The translations under genes were made by a program, and so were the position numbers. A model generated the notes under the pieces. That model did not search any database and was not told the DNA's origin. It worked only from the letters and a program-made list of their open reading frames with translations. From JASFQI01 sp050115555 (lineage in GTDB: Bacteria > Desulfobacterota > DSM-4660 > Desulfatiglandales > HGW-15), in the NCBI GenBank assembly GCA_050115555.1, contig JASFQI010000153.1:1-10883 (forward strand): a DNA stretch of 10,883 bases, given 5' to 3'. Position 1 is the stretch's first letter; each line of letters opens with the position of its first letter. This document shows positions 1 through 6,056 of the stretch, piece by piece.

Positions 1-65
1 GCCTTGGTAAAGGGGGTCTCGTAAAACGGGATCAAACGGATGTCGATCTGCATGAATCGGCTCAT
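1..65 (-). CDS. 5' end of an unidentified gene, truncated by the window edge
   Basis: Read on the minus strand, an ATG at 65-63 opens a frame that stays open to the left edge and encodes 21 complete residues, beginning MSRFMQIDIRLIPFYE. A GGAGG Shine-Dalgarno sequence lies at 74-70, four bases before the ATG, which supports this start over the second in-frame ATG at codon 5. The visible residues are too few to name a family and show no signal peptide. The gene is divergent from the three-gene operon that starts at 233. I find no convincing minus-strand promoter between them. Confidence 0.55.
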   Translation of the reverse strand, partial: MSRFMQIDIRLIPFYETPFTK

Positions 66-150
66 AAAACCTCCGAGAAATCCTAAGCGTCCTGAGAAAC
101 GGCAAGACGCCCGCTGAACGGGCCACAGGCCTCTACAGGGCGAAAGGGGG

Positions 151-179
151 TTGGCAGCTCTCTTTGGTCCTATTATAGT
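151..179 (+). promoter_or_regulatory. Sigma-70-type promoter of the 233-1484 operon
   Basis: TTGGCA at 151-156 and TATAGT at 174-179 are separated by 17 bases, close to the sigma-70 consensus in both boxes and spacing. Transcription would start near 186, giving a leader of about 47 bases before the ATG at 233. It is the only strong plus-strand promoter pattern in the 66-232 gap. Confidence 0.65.
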
Positions 180-232
180 GATCGGGAGTCGAATTGCCAA
201 TCCCTGCCTGACATGCACCGAAGCGAGGCGCC

Positions 233-511
233 ATGAAAGACGACCGAGGGATTTACTACTACCCCTTTCCGCAGAACCACCAGGTCCGCATGTACGTTCG
301 GGAGGCCGAGAACACACTCTGGTTCCGGCTCTGGAGCGAGGCCGATCCTGCTCTCTGGGAGGATCACGGCTGGCTTCCCTGGGAGGCCGTGCGGCAGGCC
401 ATGGCCCTTCGAACGCCCAAGGACTTCGATGCCAAAAGGGCCTACGACCCGGAGGTGGCACGGGCCGTGCTGGCCTCGGAGAACGGAAAAACCGGGGATT
501 CCGGATCGTGA
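233..511 (+). CDS. Small conserved-type protein of unknown function (92 aa)
   Basis: This is a 92-residue soluble protein with no signal peptide or membrane segment. It is unusually rich in aromatic residues in its first half: YYYPFP at 8-13, VRMYVR at 18-23, FRLW at 31-34 and WEDHGWLPWEA at 42-52. The pattern looks like a compact beta-rich fold followed by a helix, and I recall similar short uncharacterised proteins from Desulfobacterota, though I cannot name a family. GAGG at 225-228 precedes the ATG by four bases. The stop codon overlaps the GTG start of the next gene (GTGA, 508-511), which implies translational coupling with the HTH-zinc-ribbon regulator. The last dozen residues look disordered. 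Function is not known; a partner or effector role for the regulator is only a guess. Confidence 0.8.
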   Translation: MKDDRGIYYYPFPQNHQVRMYVREAENTLWFRLWSEADPALWEDHGWLPWEAVRQAMALRTPKDFDAKRAYDPEVARAVLASENGKTGDSGS

Positions 512-807
512 GCCCGGCCGATCAGACCATACGACAGCGAATGATCGACCTGCTGAGCCGGGAGGAGATGACCGATCGGGAGCTCTCCCAGGCCCTTGGG
601 ATTGCGGAGCGGGACGTCTATGGCCACTTGTCCCACATTGCCCGGACCCTGGCGGCCCAGGGAAAGAAGCTCGAGGCCGTACCGGTACGCTGCATGCAAT
701 GCGGGTACGTGTTTCGGGACCGAAAACGCTGGACTCGCCCGAGCCGGTGCCCCCGGTGCAAGGAATCGCACATTGAACGGCCCTCCTACCGCATCGTGGA
801 GGCCTGA
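508..807 (+). CDS. Predicted transcriptional regulator, HTH fused to zinc ribbon
   Basis: The 99-residue product has a winged-helix-like HTH at about residues 10-50 (RELSQALGIAERDVYGHL region) followed by a C-terminal zinc ribbon with two CxxC knuckles: C62/C65 and C81/C84. This order matches the group of predicted regulators described as HTH fused to Zn-ribbon (COG3357 type), which is probably DNA-binding with zinc stabilising the C-terminal part. The frame stays open upstream to 151, but the GTG at 508 is the likely start because it overlaps the preceding stop as GTGA; an in-frame ATG at 541 is the alternative and would trim the start of the HTH. The MBL-fold hydrolase follows after 23 bases. 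Regulation of its own operon is plausible but is inference. Confidence 0.8.
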   Translation: MSPADQTIRQRMIDLLSREEMTDRELSQALGIAERDVYGHLSHIARTLAAQGKKLEAVPVRCMQCGYVFRDRKRWTRPSRCPRCKESHIERPSYRIVEA

Positions 808-830
808 CCGTCCATTTGAAAGGACATCCC

Positions 831-1484
831 ATGATCCTCAAGATGCTTCAGACCGGCCCTCTCCAGGTCAACTGTTTCATTCTGGGTGACGAGGAAACAA
901 AAGAGGCGGGCGTCTTTGATCCCGGCGGCGATGCCGAGGCCATCCTCGGAATCCTGGCCGCAGAGGGCCTCCACCTCTCCTGCATTGTCAACACGCACGC
1001 TCACTGGGACCACGTGGGCGGGAACCGTGAACTCCAGGAAAAGACCGGCGCTCCGATCCTCCTGCACTCGGACGAAGCCCCTTCCCTCGGGGCCGTGAGC
1101 ACCCGGTCCCGGGTGTACGGCTTTCAGTCCGCCGACTCCGAGGCCTCCGGATTCCTGGCGGAGGGCGATACCCTGGAGATCGGCACCCTGCGGCTCGGCG
1201 TGCTGGACTTGCGGGGACACTCTCCGGGAGGTCTGGGATTCACCTTTGAAGGTGAGATCACGGCGGACGGCGAGCGCCGGGCCGTTCGCGCCGTGATCTG
1301 CGGGGACGCGCTGTTTGCGGGAAGTATCGGGCGAACCGATTTCCCCGGCGGGGACATGGAGCTTCTCCTGGAGAACATCCGGAACAAGATCTTCACCCTG
1401 CCCGACGACACGCTCGTGCTGCCCGGACACGGTCCCATCACCACCGTGGGCGAGGAGCGAATGCACAACCCCTTCTTTCAGTGA
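831..1484 (+). CDS. MBL-fold hydrolase, glyoxalase II-like (YcbL/GloC type)
   Basis: This 217-residue protein carries the metallo-beta-lactamase-fold metal ligands: the THAHWDH motif at 55-61 (H56, H58, D60, H61), H130 in GHSPGG, D159 in CGDALF and H200 in LPGHGP. The ending PGHGPITTVGEERMHNPFFQ closely resembles that of E. coli YcbL (GloC), a short glyoxalase II that hydrolyses S-lactoylglutathione and lacks the separate C-terminal substrate-binding domain of GloB. Length matches YcbL (215 aa). Residues 143-153 form a charged insertion before the metal-binding strand. ATG 831 is chosen because AAAGGA lies six bases upstream (819-824); a TTG at 816 would add five residues. It is the last gene of its operon and ends 9 bp from a convergent gene. 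Substrate cannot be settled from sequence; another thioester or phosphodiester is possible. Confidence 0.88.
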   Translation: MILKMLQTGPLQVNCFILGDEETKEAGVFDPGGDAEAILGILAAEGLHLSCIVNTHAHWDHVGGNRELQEKTGAPILLHSDEAPSLGAVSTRSRVYGFQSADSEASGFLAEGDTLEIGTLRLGVLDLRGHSPGGLGFTFEGEITADGERRAVRAVICGDALFAGSIGRTDFPGGDMELLLENIRNKIFTLPDDTLVLPGHGPITTVGEERMHNPFFQ

Positions 1485-1493
1485 TCCGTCAGG

Positions 1494-1967
1494 CTACGCC
1501 CCGAGCAGGGTATCCCAGGCCAGGGAAGAAAATCGGCGGTGGAGGGAGTGATCGTCGTCCAGCTCGTGAAACTGGAGATTCTGAAAGAGGCGGGGAGCCT
1601 CCGTTCGCACGTCGTCGATGGGAATGACCTCATCGTCTCTGCCGTGAAAGATCCAGACCGGAACGGAGAGTGCGGTCCCACCGTGGGGGATTTCCCGAAG
1701 AAGATTCACGGCCGGGGCGAGAAGGATCAGGCGCTCCACCCGGGACTCGTGCTCCAGCGCGAAGAGCGTTGCCATAAGCCCGCCGAAGCTGGACCCCACG
1801 ATGCACAGCTCGTCCTCGCCTTCCAGATCCCGCTCGAGCTTCTCCATTCGATCCTTCAACGGGCCCGAGAAGTTCGGGATCCGCATGTCCGGATAGCGTT
1901 CCCGAAAAAAAACAGACTTGGTGCCCTGGTTGCTGCTTTCCAATCCGTGAAGGAAAACGCGCAGCAT
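1494..1967 (-). CDS. Alpha/beta-hydrolase, YqiA-like esterase
   Basis: The 157-residue cytosolic protein has the features of a small serine esterase of the YqiA/UPF0227-like group. These are the oxyanion-side HGLESS motif at 7-12, a nucleophile elbow GSSFGG at 58-63 with S60 as nucleophile, an acid candidate at D111/D112 in HGRDDEVIP, and a catalytic H140 in the DDDHSLH segment. It is short because it lacks a lid domain, as YqiA does. The start has GGAG five bases upstream. It begins 15 bp after greA on the same strand, so the two are very likely co-transcribed. Its natural substrate is unknown; YqiA hydrolyses short acyl esters in vitro. It ends 9 bp from the convergent MBL hydrolase, with no terminator visible between them. 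Confidence 0.85.
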   Translation of the reverse strand: MLRVFLHGLESSNQGTKSVFFRERYPDMRIPNFSGPLKDRMEKLERDLEGEDELCIVGSSFGGLMATLFALEHESRVERLILLAPAVNLLREIPHGGTALSVPVWIFHGRDDEVIPIDDVRTEAPRLFQNLQFHELDDDHSLHRRFSSLAWDTLLGA

Positions 1968-1982
1968 CGTCGCTCCGGAGGT

Positions 1983-2450
1983 TCAATAAATCTCTACAAT
2001 CTCGAAATTCTGCAGGCCGCCGGGCGTCTTGACCCGAATTTCTTCCCCCACTTCCCGGCCGAGCAGGGCCTTGCCCAGTGGAGACGTCACTGAGATTTTA
2101 CCGTTCTCAGGGTCCGACTCGTAAGGACCCAGGAGCTGGTACTCGTTCTCCTCGTCCTTTTCCACGCTGTAGAGGAGGACGGTCTTTCCAAAGAACACGC
2201 GGTCCGCAGGACCTTGCTCCACCTCGATGACCTCGGCCCGACCGATGGAATCCTTCAGCTCTTTGATCTTGACATCAATGAAGGACTGACGTTCCTTGGC
2301 GGCATGGTACTCGGCATTCTCGCTGATGTCGCCGTGAGAACGGGCCTCTTCAATGGCACGGATGTTCTCGGGACGCTCTACGCTTTCGAAACGCTTCAAC
2401 TCGGTCTTAAGCTTTTCCAGTCCTTGTTTGGTGATGGGTATTCTTTCCAT
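1983..2450 (-). CDS. greA: Transcription elongation factor GreA
   Basis: GreA binds in the secondary channel of RNA polymerase and stimulates transcript cleavage to rescue backtracked complexes. The 155 residues match the family length (158 in E. coli). The N-terminal coiled coil covers about residues 1-75, with the tip motif GDISENAEY at 40-48 including acidic D41 and E44, which coordinate the catalytic metal. The C-terminal FKBP-like domain covers about 82-155 and includes the SPLGKALLGREVGEE segment at 123-137. GGAG lies ten bases before the ATG, with GGAAGG closer, so the ribosome site is imperfect. A near-consensus promoter lies about 110 bases upstream. It heads a two-gene unit with the esterase gene. 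Confidence 0.97.
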   Translation of the reverse strand: MERIPITKQGLEKLKTELKRFESVERPENIRAIEEARSHGDISENAEYHAAKERQSFIDVKIKELKDSIGRAEVIEVEQGPADRVFFGKTVLLYSVEKDEENEYQLLGPYESDPENGKISVTSPLGKALLGREVGEEIRVKTPGGLQNFEIVEIY

Positions 2451-2561
2451 GCCTTCCGATCTCCGTTCCCGCCTGCTCTCCTCACAGCACGTGCGTGGAC
2501 CCTGTCAGGTTCGGGTGAATCAAACGATGGGCCTCTACAGTTCGATGAGCTTGATGGGAAG

Positions 2562-2590
2562 ATTAAAGTGGGAATCCGAAAAAATGTCAA
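2562..2590 (-). promoter_or_regulatory. Near-consensus sigma-70 promoter of greA
   Basis: On the minus strand TTGACA (2590-2585) and TTTAAT (2567-2562) are separated by exactly 17 bases. The -35 is a perfect match and the -10 has four of six consensus bases. Transcription would start near 2555, leaving a leader of about 105 bases before the greA ATG. Confidence 0.7.
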
Positions 2591-2708
2591 TTCCTATCCT
2601 CCCCCACGCCCCGGACCGGCCAAACCACGCACCCCCATTTTATCCTTGCGAAAGGGTCGTGCGTGTAGCAGGGTCAAGAGGGTCCATCAACCTCCTTTCC
2701 CGACAAAT

Positions 2709-2714
2709 AAGGAG
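2709..2714 (+). promoter_or_regulatory. Ribosome binding site fixing the RNase D GTG start
   Basis: AAGGAG at 2709-2714 lies six bases before GTG 2721. The reading frame stays open upstream to 2214 across the greA coding region and its promoter, so this site is what places the true start. Confidence 0.75.
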
Positions 2715-2720
2715 AACCCT

Positions 2721-3863
2721 GTGACCGACACGCCTGCCTTTGAGTGGATCGACGAACCTCGCGGCCTTGCGCGTCTTCAAGAGGCCCTGTACGAAGAGCC
2801 TGCTTTCGGTATGGATCTCGAGGCGGACTCCATGTTCCATTTTCAGGAAAAGGTCTGCCTCATCCAGGTGGCTACGCGCACGCGCTGCTTCCTCGTCGAC
2901 CCCCTTGCACTCCCGGACCTCACCCCCCTGGCTCCGATCCTCGCGGATCGCTCCAAGACCAAGGTGCTCCACGGATCGGACTACGACATCCGCTCCCTGG
3001 GCCGGGACTTCGGGCTGCGAATCCACGGCCTCTTCGACACGCAAATGGCAGCTCGTTTCCTGGGCCTCTCCGAGACCGGCCTGGCCGGCCTATTGCTGGA
3101 ACGATTCGGGGTACACGCGGAAAAGAAGTATCAGAAAAAAGACTGGTCGGTCCGTCCGCTTTCAGAGGACATGCTCGCCTACGCGGCCGGGGACGCCCTT
3201 TACCTGGTGCCCCTCTTTCGCATGCTCAAGGCGGAGCTTCGAGATCTGGGAAGGCTTTCCTGGGTGGAAGAGGAGTGTGAAATCCTGAGCCGGGTGCGCT
3301 ACAGCCCGCCGAACGACGGACCGCTCTTCACGCGGCTGCGCGGGGCCGGCCGCCTGGACCGAAGGGGGCTTGCGATCGCAGAGGAACTCCTGAATTATCG
3401 ACTCCGCATTGCCCGCAAGCGGGACCGCCCTCCGTTCAAGGTGATGGGAAACGGCCCGATCCTTGAGATCGCCAGAACGAAGCCTGAGACAAAATACGAC
3501 CTGTCCGCCATTCACGGACTGAGCCCCGGTCAGGTTCGAGCTCTTGGCTCAGACCTCCTCGCATGCGTTCAACGGGCCATGCGCCTTCCCGAGGCGTCCC
3601 TGCCGGTGTATCCCCGCAGAAAGGCCCAGCGCACGGATCCCCGTGTTACGAAACGGGTTGTGGCTCTCAAGGCCTGGAGGGAGAAGAGGGCAAAGGAAGT
3701 GCAGCTGGATCCGTCGGTCCTGATCACCAATGCACAACTCCAAGCCGCGTCCGCAGCGCATCCGAAACGGTCTCAGGACCTTGCCGGTGTTGAGGATATC
3801 CGCGAGTGGCAGGAAAAGGCCTTCGGTGAGGAGATCTGCGAGGTTATGTCGCGTATGTCATGA
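2721..3863 (+). CDS. rnd: Ribonuclease D
   Basis: RNase D is a DEDD-family 3'-5' exoribonuclease that trims the 3' ends of tRNA precursors and other stable RNAs. The 380-residue protein has the exonuclease domain at about 8-175. Its motifs are MDLEAD at 31-36 (D32 and E34), HGSDYDI at 84-90 (D89), FDTQ at 105-108, and YAAGD at 154-158 (Y154 and D158), which marks it as a DEDDy enzyme. Residues about 212-290 and 306-378 correspond to the two HRDC-like helical domains of full-length RNase D. Translation starts at GTG. The only neighbour on this strand is downstream, and no clear promoter of its own is visible in 2451-2720. Its last 20 bases overlap the end of convergent fabH. Confidence 0.95.
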   Translation: MTDTPAFEWIDEPRGLARLQEALYEEPAFGMDLEADSMFHFQEKVCLIQVATRTRCFLVDPLALPDLTPLAPILADRSKTKVLHGSDYDIRSLGRDFGLRIHGLFDTQMAARFLGLSETGLAGLLLERFGVHAEKKYQKKDWSVRPLSEDMLAYAAGDALYLVPLFRMLKAELRDLGRLSWVEEECEILSRVRYSPPNDGPLFTRLRGAGRLDRRGLAIAEELLNYRLRIARKRDRPPFKVMGNGPILEIARTKPETKYDLSAIHGLSPGQVRALGSDLLACVQRAMRLPEASLPVYPRRKAQRTDPRVTKRVVALKAWREKRAKEVQLDPSVLITNAQLQAASAAHPKRSQDLAGVEDIREWQEKAFGEEICEVMSRMS

Positions 3864-4917
3864 GAACGGGATTTTCGTGCGCACCGGCCCGGGCATGAGT
3901 CTTTGCCTCAGGCAGAAACGCCTCCATGGACCACCGGACCACGGCCGATGCCCAGGTGAGACCCGCCCCGAAGCTCACCAGGAGCACGTTGTCTCCCGGC
4001 CCGATCAGGCCCTCCCGGTAAGCCTCATCCAGAGCGATGGGGATGGACGCTGAGGAAGTGTTCCCGTATCGGTCCACATTCGTGTAGACCTGCTCCATGG
4101 GAATCCCGAGGTTGCGAACCATGCCGTTGATAATCCGGAGGTTCGCCTGATGGGGCACCACGAGCTTGATGTCGGAAGCGACCATGCCGTTGTGCTCGAT
4201 CGAGGCCAGGGCGATCTCGGTCAGGGCGCCGATCGCCTTCTTGAACAGGCGGTTCCCTTCCATGCGCAGCTTGAAGGGCTTCGTGTCCAGATGGCTCAGG
4301 ATTTCGGGAACGTGGTTTTCGCCATAGTAGGAGTACAGAAGCTCCCAGAACTGACCGTCCGATTTGATGTGCGTGGAGAGCACGCCGCCCTCCGCCGGCT
4401 CCGCCGAGACCACCACGGCCCCTGCGCCGTCCCCAAGGAGCACGCAGGTCCCGCGATCCTCCCAGTTGATCACCGAGGATAGGCGTTCCACACCGATCAC
4501 CAGCGCCTTACCGCAGCTTCCGCAGCGAATCGCATTGAGCACGGTGCTCAGGGCGAAAAGGAAGCCGGAGCAACCGGCCGAGACGTCGAAGGCCACTGCA
4601 TTCCCCGCGCCCAGAGCCTCCTGGACCATACACGCCGCCGAAGGGAATTGACGGTCCGGTGTCACCGTGCCCACGACGATCATGTCCAGCTCGGATGGGT
4701 CGAGCCCGGCCGCTTCAAGGGCCCTACGGGCTGCGGCGGTGGCCATGTCCGAGGTGGTCTCCGGCCGCTGCTTGGATGCGATTCTGCGTTCCCGAATGCC
4801 TGTACGCCGAACGATCCAGTCGTCCGACGTTTCTATGATTTTTTCCAGGTCCTGGTTCGTCAGCACCCGTTCGGGGATAAACGAACCCGTCCCCAGGATA
4901 TGGCCATACGTATTCAT
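3844..4917 (-). CDS. fabH: Beta-ketoacyl-ACP synthase III (FabH)
   Basis: FabH starts type II fatty acid synthesis by condensing acetyl-CoA (or another short acyl-CoA) with malonyl-ACP. The 357-residue thiolase-fold protein shows the full Cys-His-Asn triad: C116 in DVSAGCSGF, H256 in VVPHQAN and N286 in YGNTSSASIP. The family start GxGSFIPERVLTNQDLE is at about 9-25 and TSDDWIVRRTGIRERR at 30-45. The family usually ends near TWASAVVRW (residue 329), so this copy has a tail of about 28 residues. ATG 4917 is chosen because GGAA lies six bases upstream and it matches the usual N-terminus; GTG 4929 would add four residues. The gene stands alone, without plsX, rpmF, fabD or acpP beside it, so it may be a second copy or have a different acyl preference. 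Confidence 0.95.
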   Translation of the reverse strand: MNTYGHILGTGSFIPERVLTNQDLEKIIETSDDWIVRRTGIRERRIASKQRPETTSDMATAAARRALEAAGLDPSELDMIVVGTVTPDRQFPSAACMVQEALGAGNAVAFDVSAGCSGFLFALSTVLNAIRCGSCGKALVIGVERLSSVINWEDRGTCVLLGDGAGAVVVSAEPAEGGVLSTHIKSDGQFWELLYSYYGENHVPEILSHLDTKPFKLRMEGNRLFKKAIGALTEIALASIEHNGMVASDIKLVVPHQANLRIINGMVRNLGIPMEQVYTNVDRYGNTSSASIPIALDEAYREGLIGPGDNVLLVSFGAGLTWASAVVRWSMEAFLPEAKTHARAGAHENPVLMTYAT

Positions 4918-4940
4918 GGGGTTTTCCACTTTCAGGGTTT

Positions 4941-4964
4941 CGAGCGAAGGCAGCGCCGCGCTCG
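4941..4964 (-). other. Hairpin in the fabH leader
   Basis: CGAGCG at 4941-4946 pairs perfectly with CGCTCG at 4959-4964. Inside it GGC (4949-4951) pairs with GCC (4955-4957) around a three-base loop, giving a compact interrupted stem. On the fabH transcript it would lie 24-47 bases before the ATG, just upstream of the ribosome binding site. There is no U-tract, so it does not look like an intrinsic terminator. A role in translation or mRNA stability is a guess. Confidence 0.35.
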
Positions 4965-5130
4965 CAACGATTCCGCCGGCAAATACCCTACGGAACCGCC
5001 GTCGGTCGCCTTCGTCTTCCTATTCATCCGCGCTGATCAGAAGGAAGCGTGGGGAAGGAACGATGAGGGGAGAAAAGGCGGAACCCGATTGGGGCGGGAT
5101 CCGGCTGAACGATATTTAATTAGGTAAGTA

Positions 5131-5159
5131 TAAATAATCACTTTCTTTTCATTTGTCAA
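5131..5159 (-). promoter_or_regulatory. Sigma-70-type promoter of fabH
   Basis: On the minus strand a perfect TTGACA (5159-5154) is followed after 17 bases by TATTTA (5136-5131) in an A+T-rich setting. Transcription would begin near 5124, giving a long leader of about 207 bases before the fabH ATG. Confidence 0.6.
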
Positions 5160-5197
5160 CGCCAAAAGCGTATGTATCGCCTGCTCCCATAATCCGG

Positions 5198-5226
5198 TTG
5201 CCGCTCCGTTCCGGTTTTGCCATACT
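5198..5226 (+). promoter_or_regulatory. Candidate promoter of the acuB-like gene
   Basis: TTGCCG at 5198-5203 and CATACT at 5221-5226 are 17 bases apart, each matching four of six consensus positions. It lies about 120 bases before the GTG at 5349 and back to back with the fabH promoter. Confidence 0.4.
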
Positions 5227-5348
5227 TTTCTTAACCCGTCCATGTGCGGGCAGTTCCACGCGGCCCCTGGACCCCTTTGCGCGTCCCGGTTTCGGGCGGA
5301 TCCGATGCCTTGAAAATTGCTCTTTTGGGTCATGAAAGAGGAAAATCC

Positions 5349-6056
5349 GTGCAGATCAAAAACTGGATGTCCAAGCATCTTGTGAGTGTAGAAGAGGATA
5401 CGCCCGTCGTTCGGGTTTCCAAAGTCATGGAGGACCACCAAGTGCGTCACCTCCCGGTCACACGGAACGGTCGGCTCGTGGGGCTGATCACGGATCGGGA
5501 TTTAAAAGAGGCGCTTCCGTCGCGATCCGTTAGCCTGAGTGCCCAGGAACTCTACCACCTCCTTTCCGAAGTCAAGGCCCGGGACGTGATGCAGACCGAA
5601 CCGATCACCATCCGGCCCGAACAAACGGTGGAGGCCGCTGCGGTTCAAATGCTGGAGCACAGGATCACCGCCATGCCCGTGGTCACCCGGGAGGAAGAGC
5701 TGCTGGGAATCATCAGCCAGGGGGATGTGTTCCGTGTGTTGATCGCGATCACCGGCATCTACCAGGGCGGCGTCCAGTTCGCGGTCATTCTCGAAGACAC
5801 GCCCGGCTCCATTCGGCAGGTTGCCGACGTGATTCGGGAGGAGAAGGGGCACATCGTGAGCATCCTGAGCATGACCGATACGGTGGAAAAAGGCTTTCGG
5901 AAGGTCTTCCTCCGCATCAAACCCGTTCCCCACGCCGCACTGAAAGCCATAATTCGAAAGCTCGAGCAGCGCTGCACGCTCCTCTACGTGTCCCAGGACC
6001 CGCTCAGGGAGATGGTCTCTCCGTCCGGACTTCCGCCTTCGCCTCGTGACGGATAA
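5349..6056 (+). CDS. CBS-CBS-ACT protein, AcuB-like
   Basis: The 235-residue cytosolic protein has a CBS pair at about 7-60 (MSKHLVSVEED, then HLPVTRNGRLVGLITDRDL) and 76-135 (ARDVMQTEPITI, then AMPVVTREEELLGIISQGDV). An ACT domain follows at about 143-215 (FAVILEDTPGSIRQVADVIREEKG). This order is that of AcuB, named from Bacillus acetoin-utilisation genes. CBS pairs usually bind adenine nucleotides and ACT domains small ligands such as amino acids, so it is probably an allosteric sensor whose target is unknown. GTG 5349 is chosen because AGAGGA (5337-5342) lies six bases upstream and the first CBS starts directly after it. No acuA, acuC or catabolic genes are nearby, so the acetoin link is not supported here. 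Its 3' end overlaps the convergent lipoprotein gene by 53 bp. Confidence 0.85.
   Translation: MQIKNWMSKHLVSVEEDTPVVRVSKVMEDHQVRHLPVTRNGRLVGLITDRDLKEALPSRSVSLSAQELYHLLSEVKARDVMQTEPITIRPEQTVEAAAVQMLEHRITAMPVVTREEELLGIISQGDVFRVLIAITGIYQGGVQFAVILEDTPGSIRQVADVIREEKGHIVSILSMTDTVEKGFRKVFLRIKPVPHAALKAIIRKLEQRCTLLYVSQDPLREMVSPSGLPPSPRDG

Larger units (their letters stand above)
4918..5348. other. Divergent intergenic region between fabH and the acuB-like gene
   Basis: This 431-bp gap carries a fabH promoter, a leader of about 207 bases with a hairpin, and a promoter candidate for the plus-strand gene. A distinctly A+T-rich core at about 5113-5160 contrasts with its G+C-rich flanks and coincides with the fabH promoter. 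A 31-codon minus-strand ORF (5027-4932) lies in the leader but has no clear ribosome site and I do not call it. I recognise no riboswitch or RNA gene here. Confidence 0.6.

Noticed and set aside
109..123. Small inverted repeat (GCCCG-CTGAA-CGGGC)
   Set aside because: A five-bp stem with no U-tract and no second copy is expected by chance in G+C-rich DNA.
173..841. Long minus-strand open frame opposite the 233-807 genes
   Set aside because: It is rich in Pro, Arg and Gly with no domain pattern, and is antisense to two genes with better starts and recognisable motifs. Such frames are expected at this G+C content.
786..1466. Long minus-strand open frame opposite the MBL hydrolase gene
   Set aside because: The plus strand carries the intact metal-binding motifs; the antisense product has no recognisable domain.
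2214..2720. Upstream extension of the RNase D frame
   Set aside because: It runs antisense through greA and its promoter, has no family resemblance, and a good ribosome site marks GTG 2721 as the start.
4932..5027. Possible 31-aa leader peptide in the fabH leader (minus strand)
   Set aside because: It has no clear Shine-Dalgarno sequence and no run of regulatory codons, and overlaps the hairpin. I could not support it as a gene.
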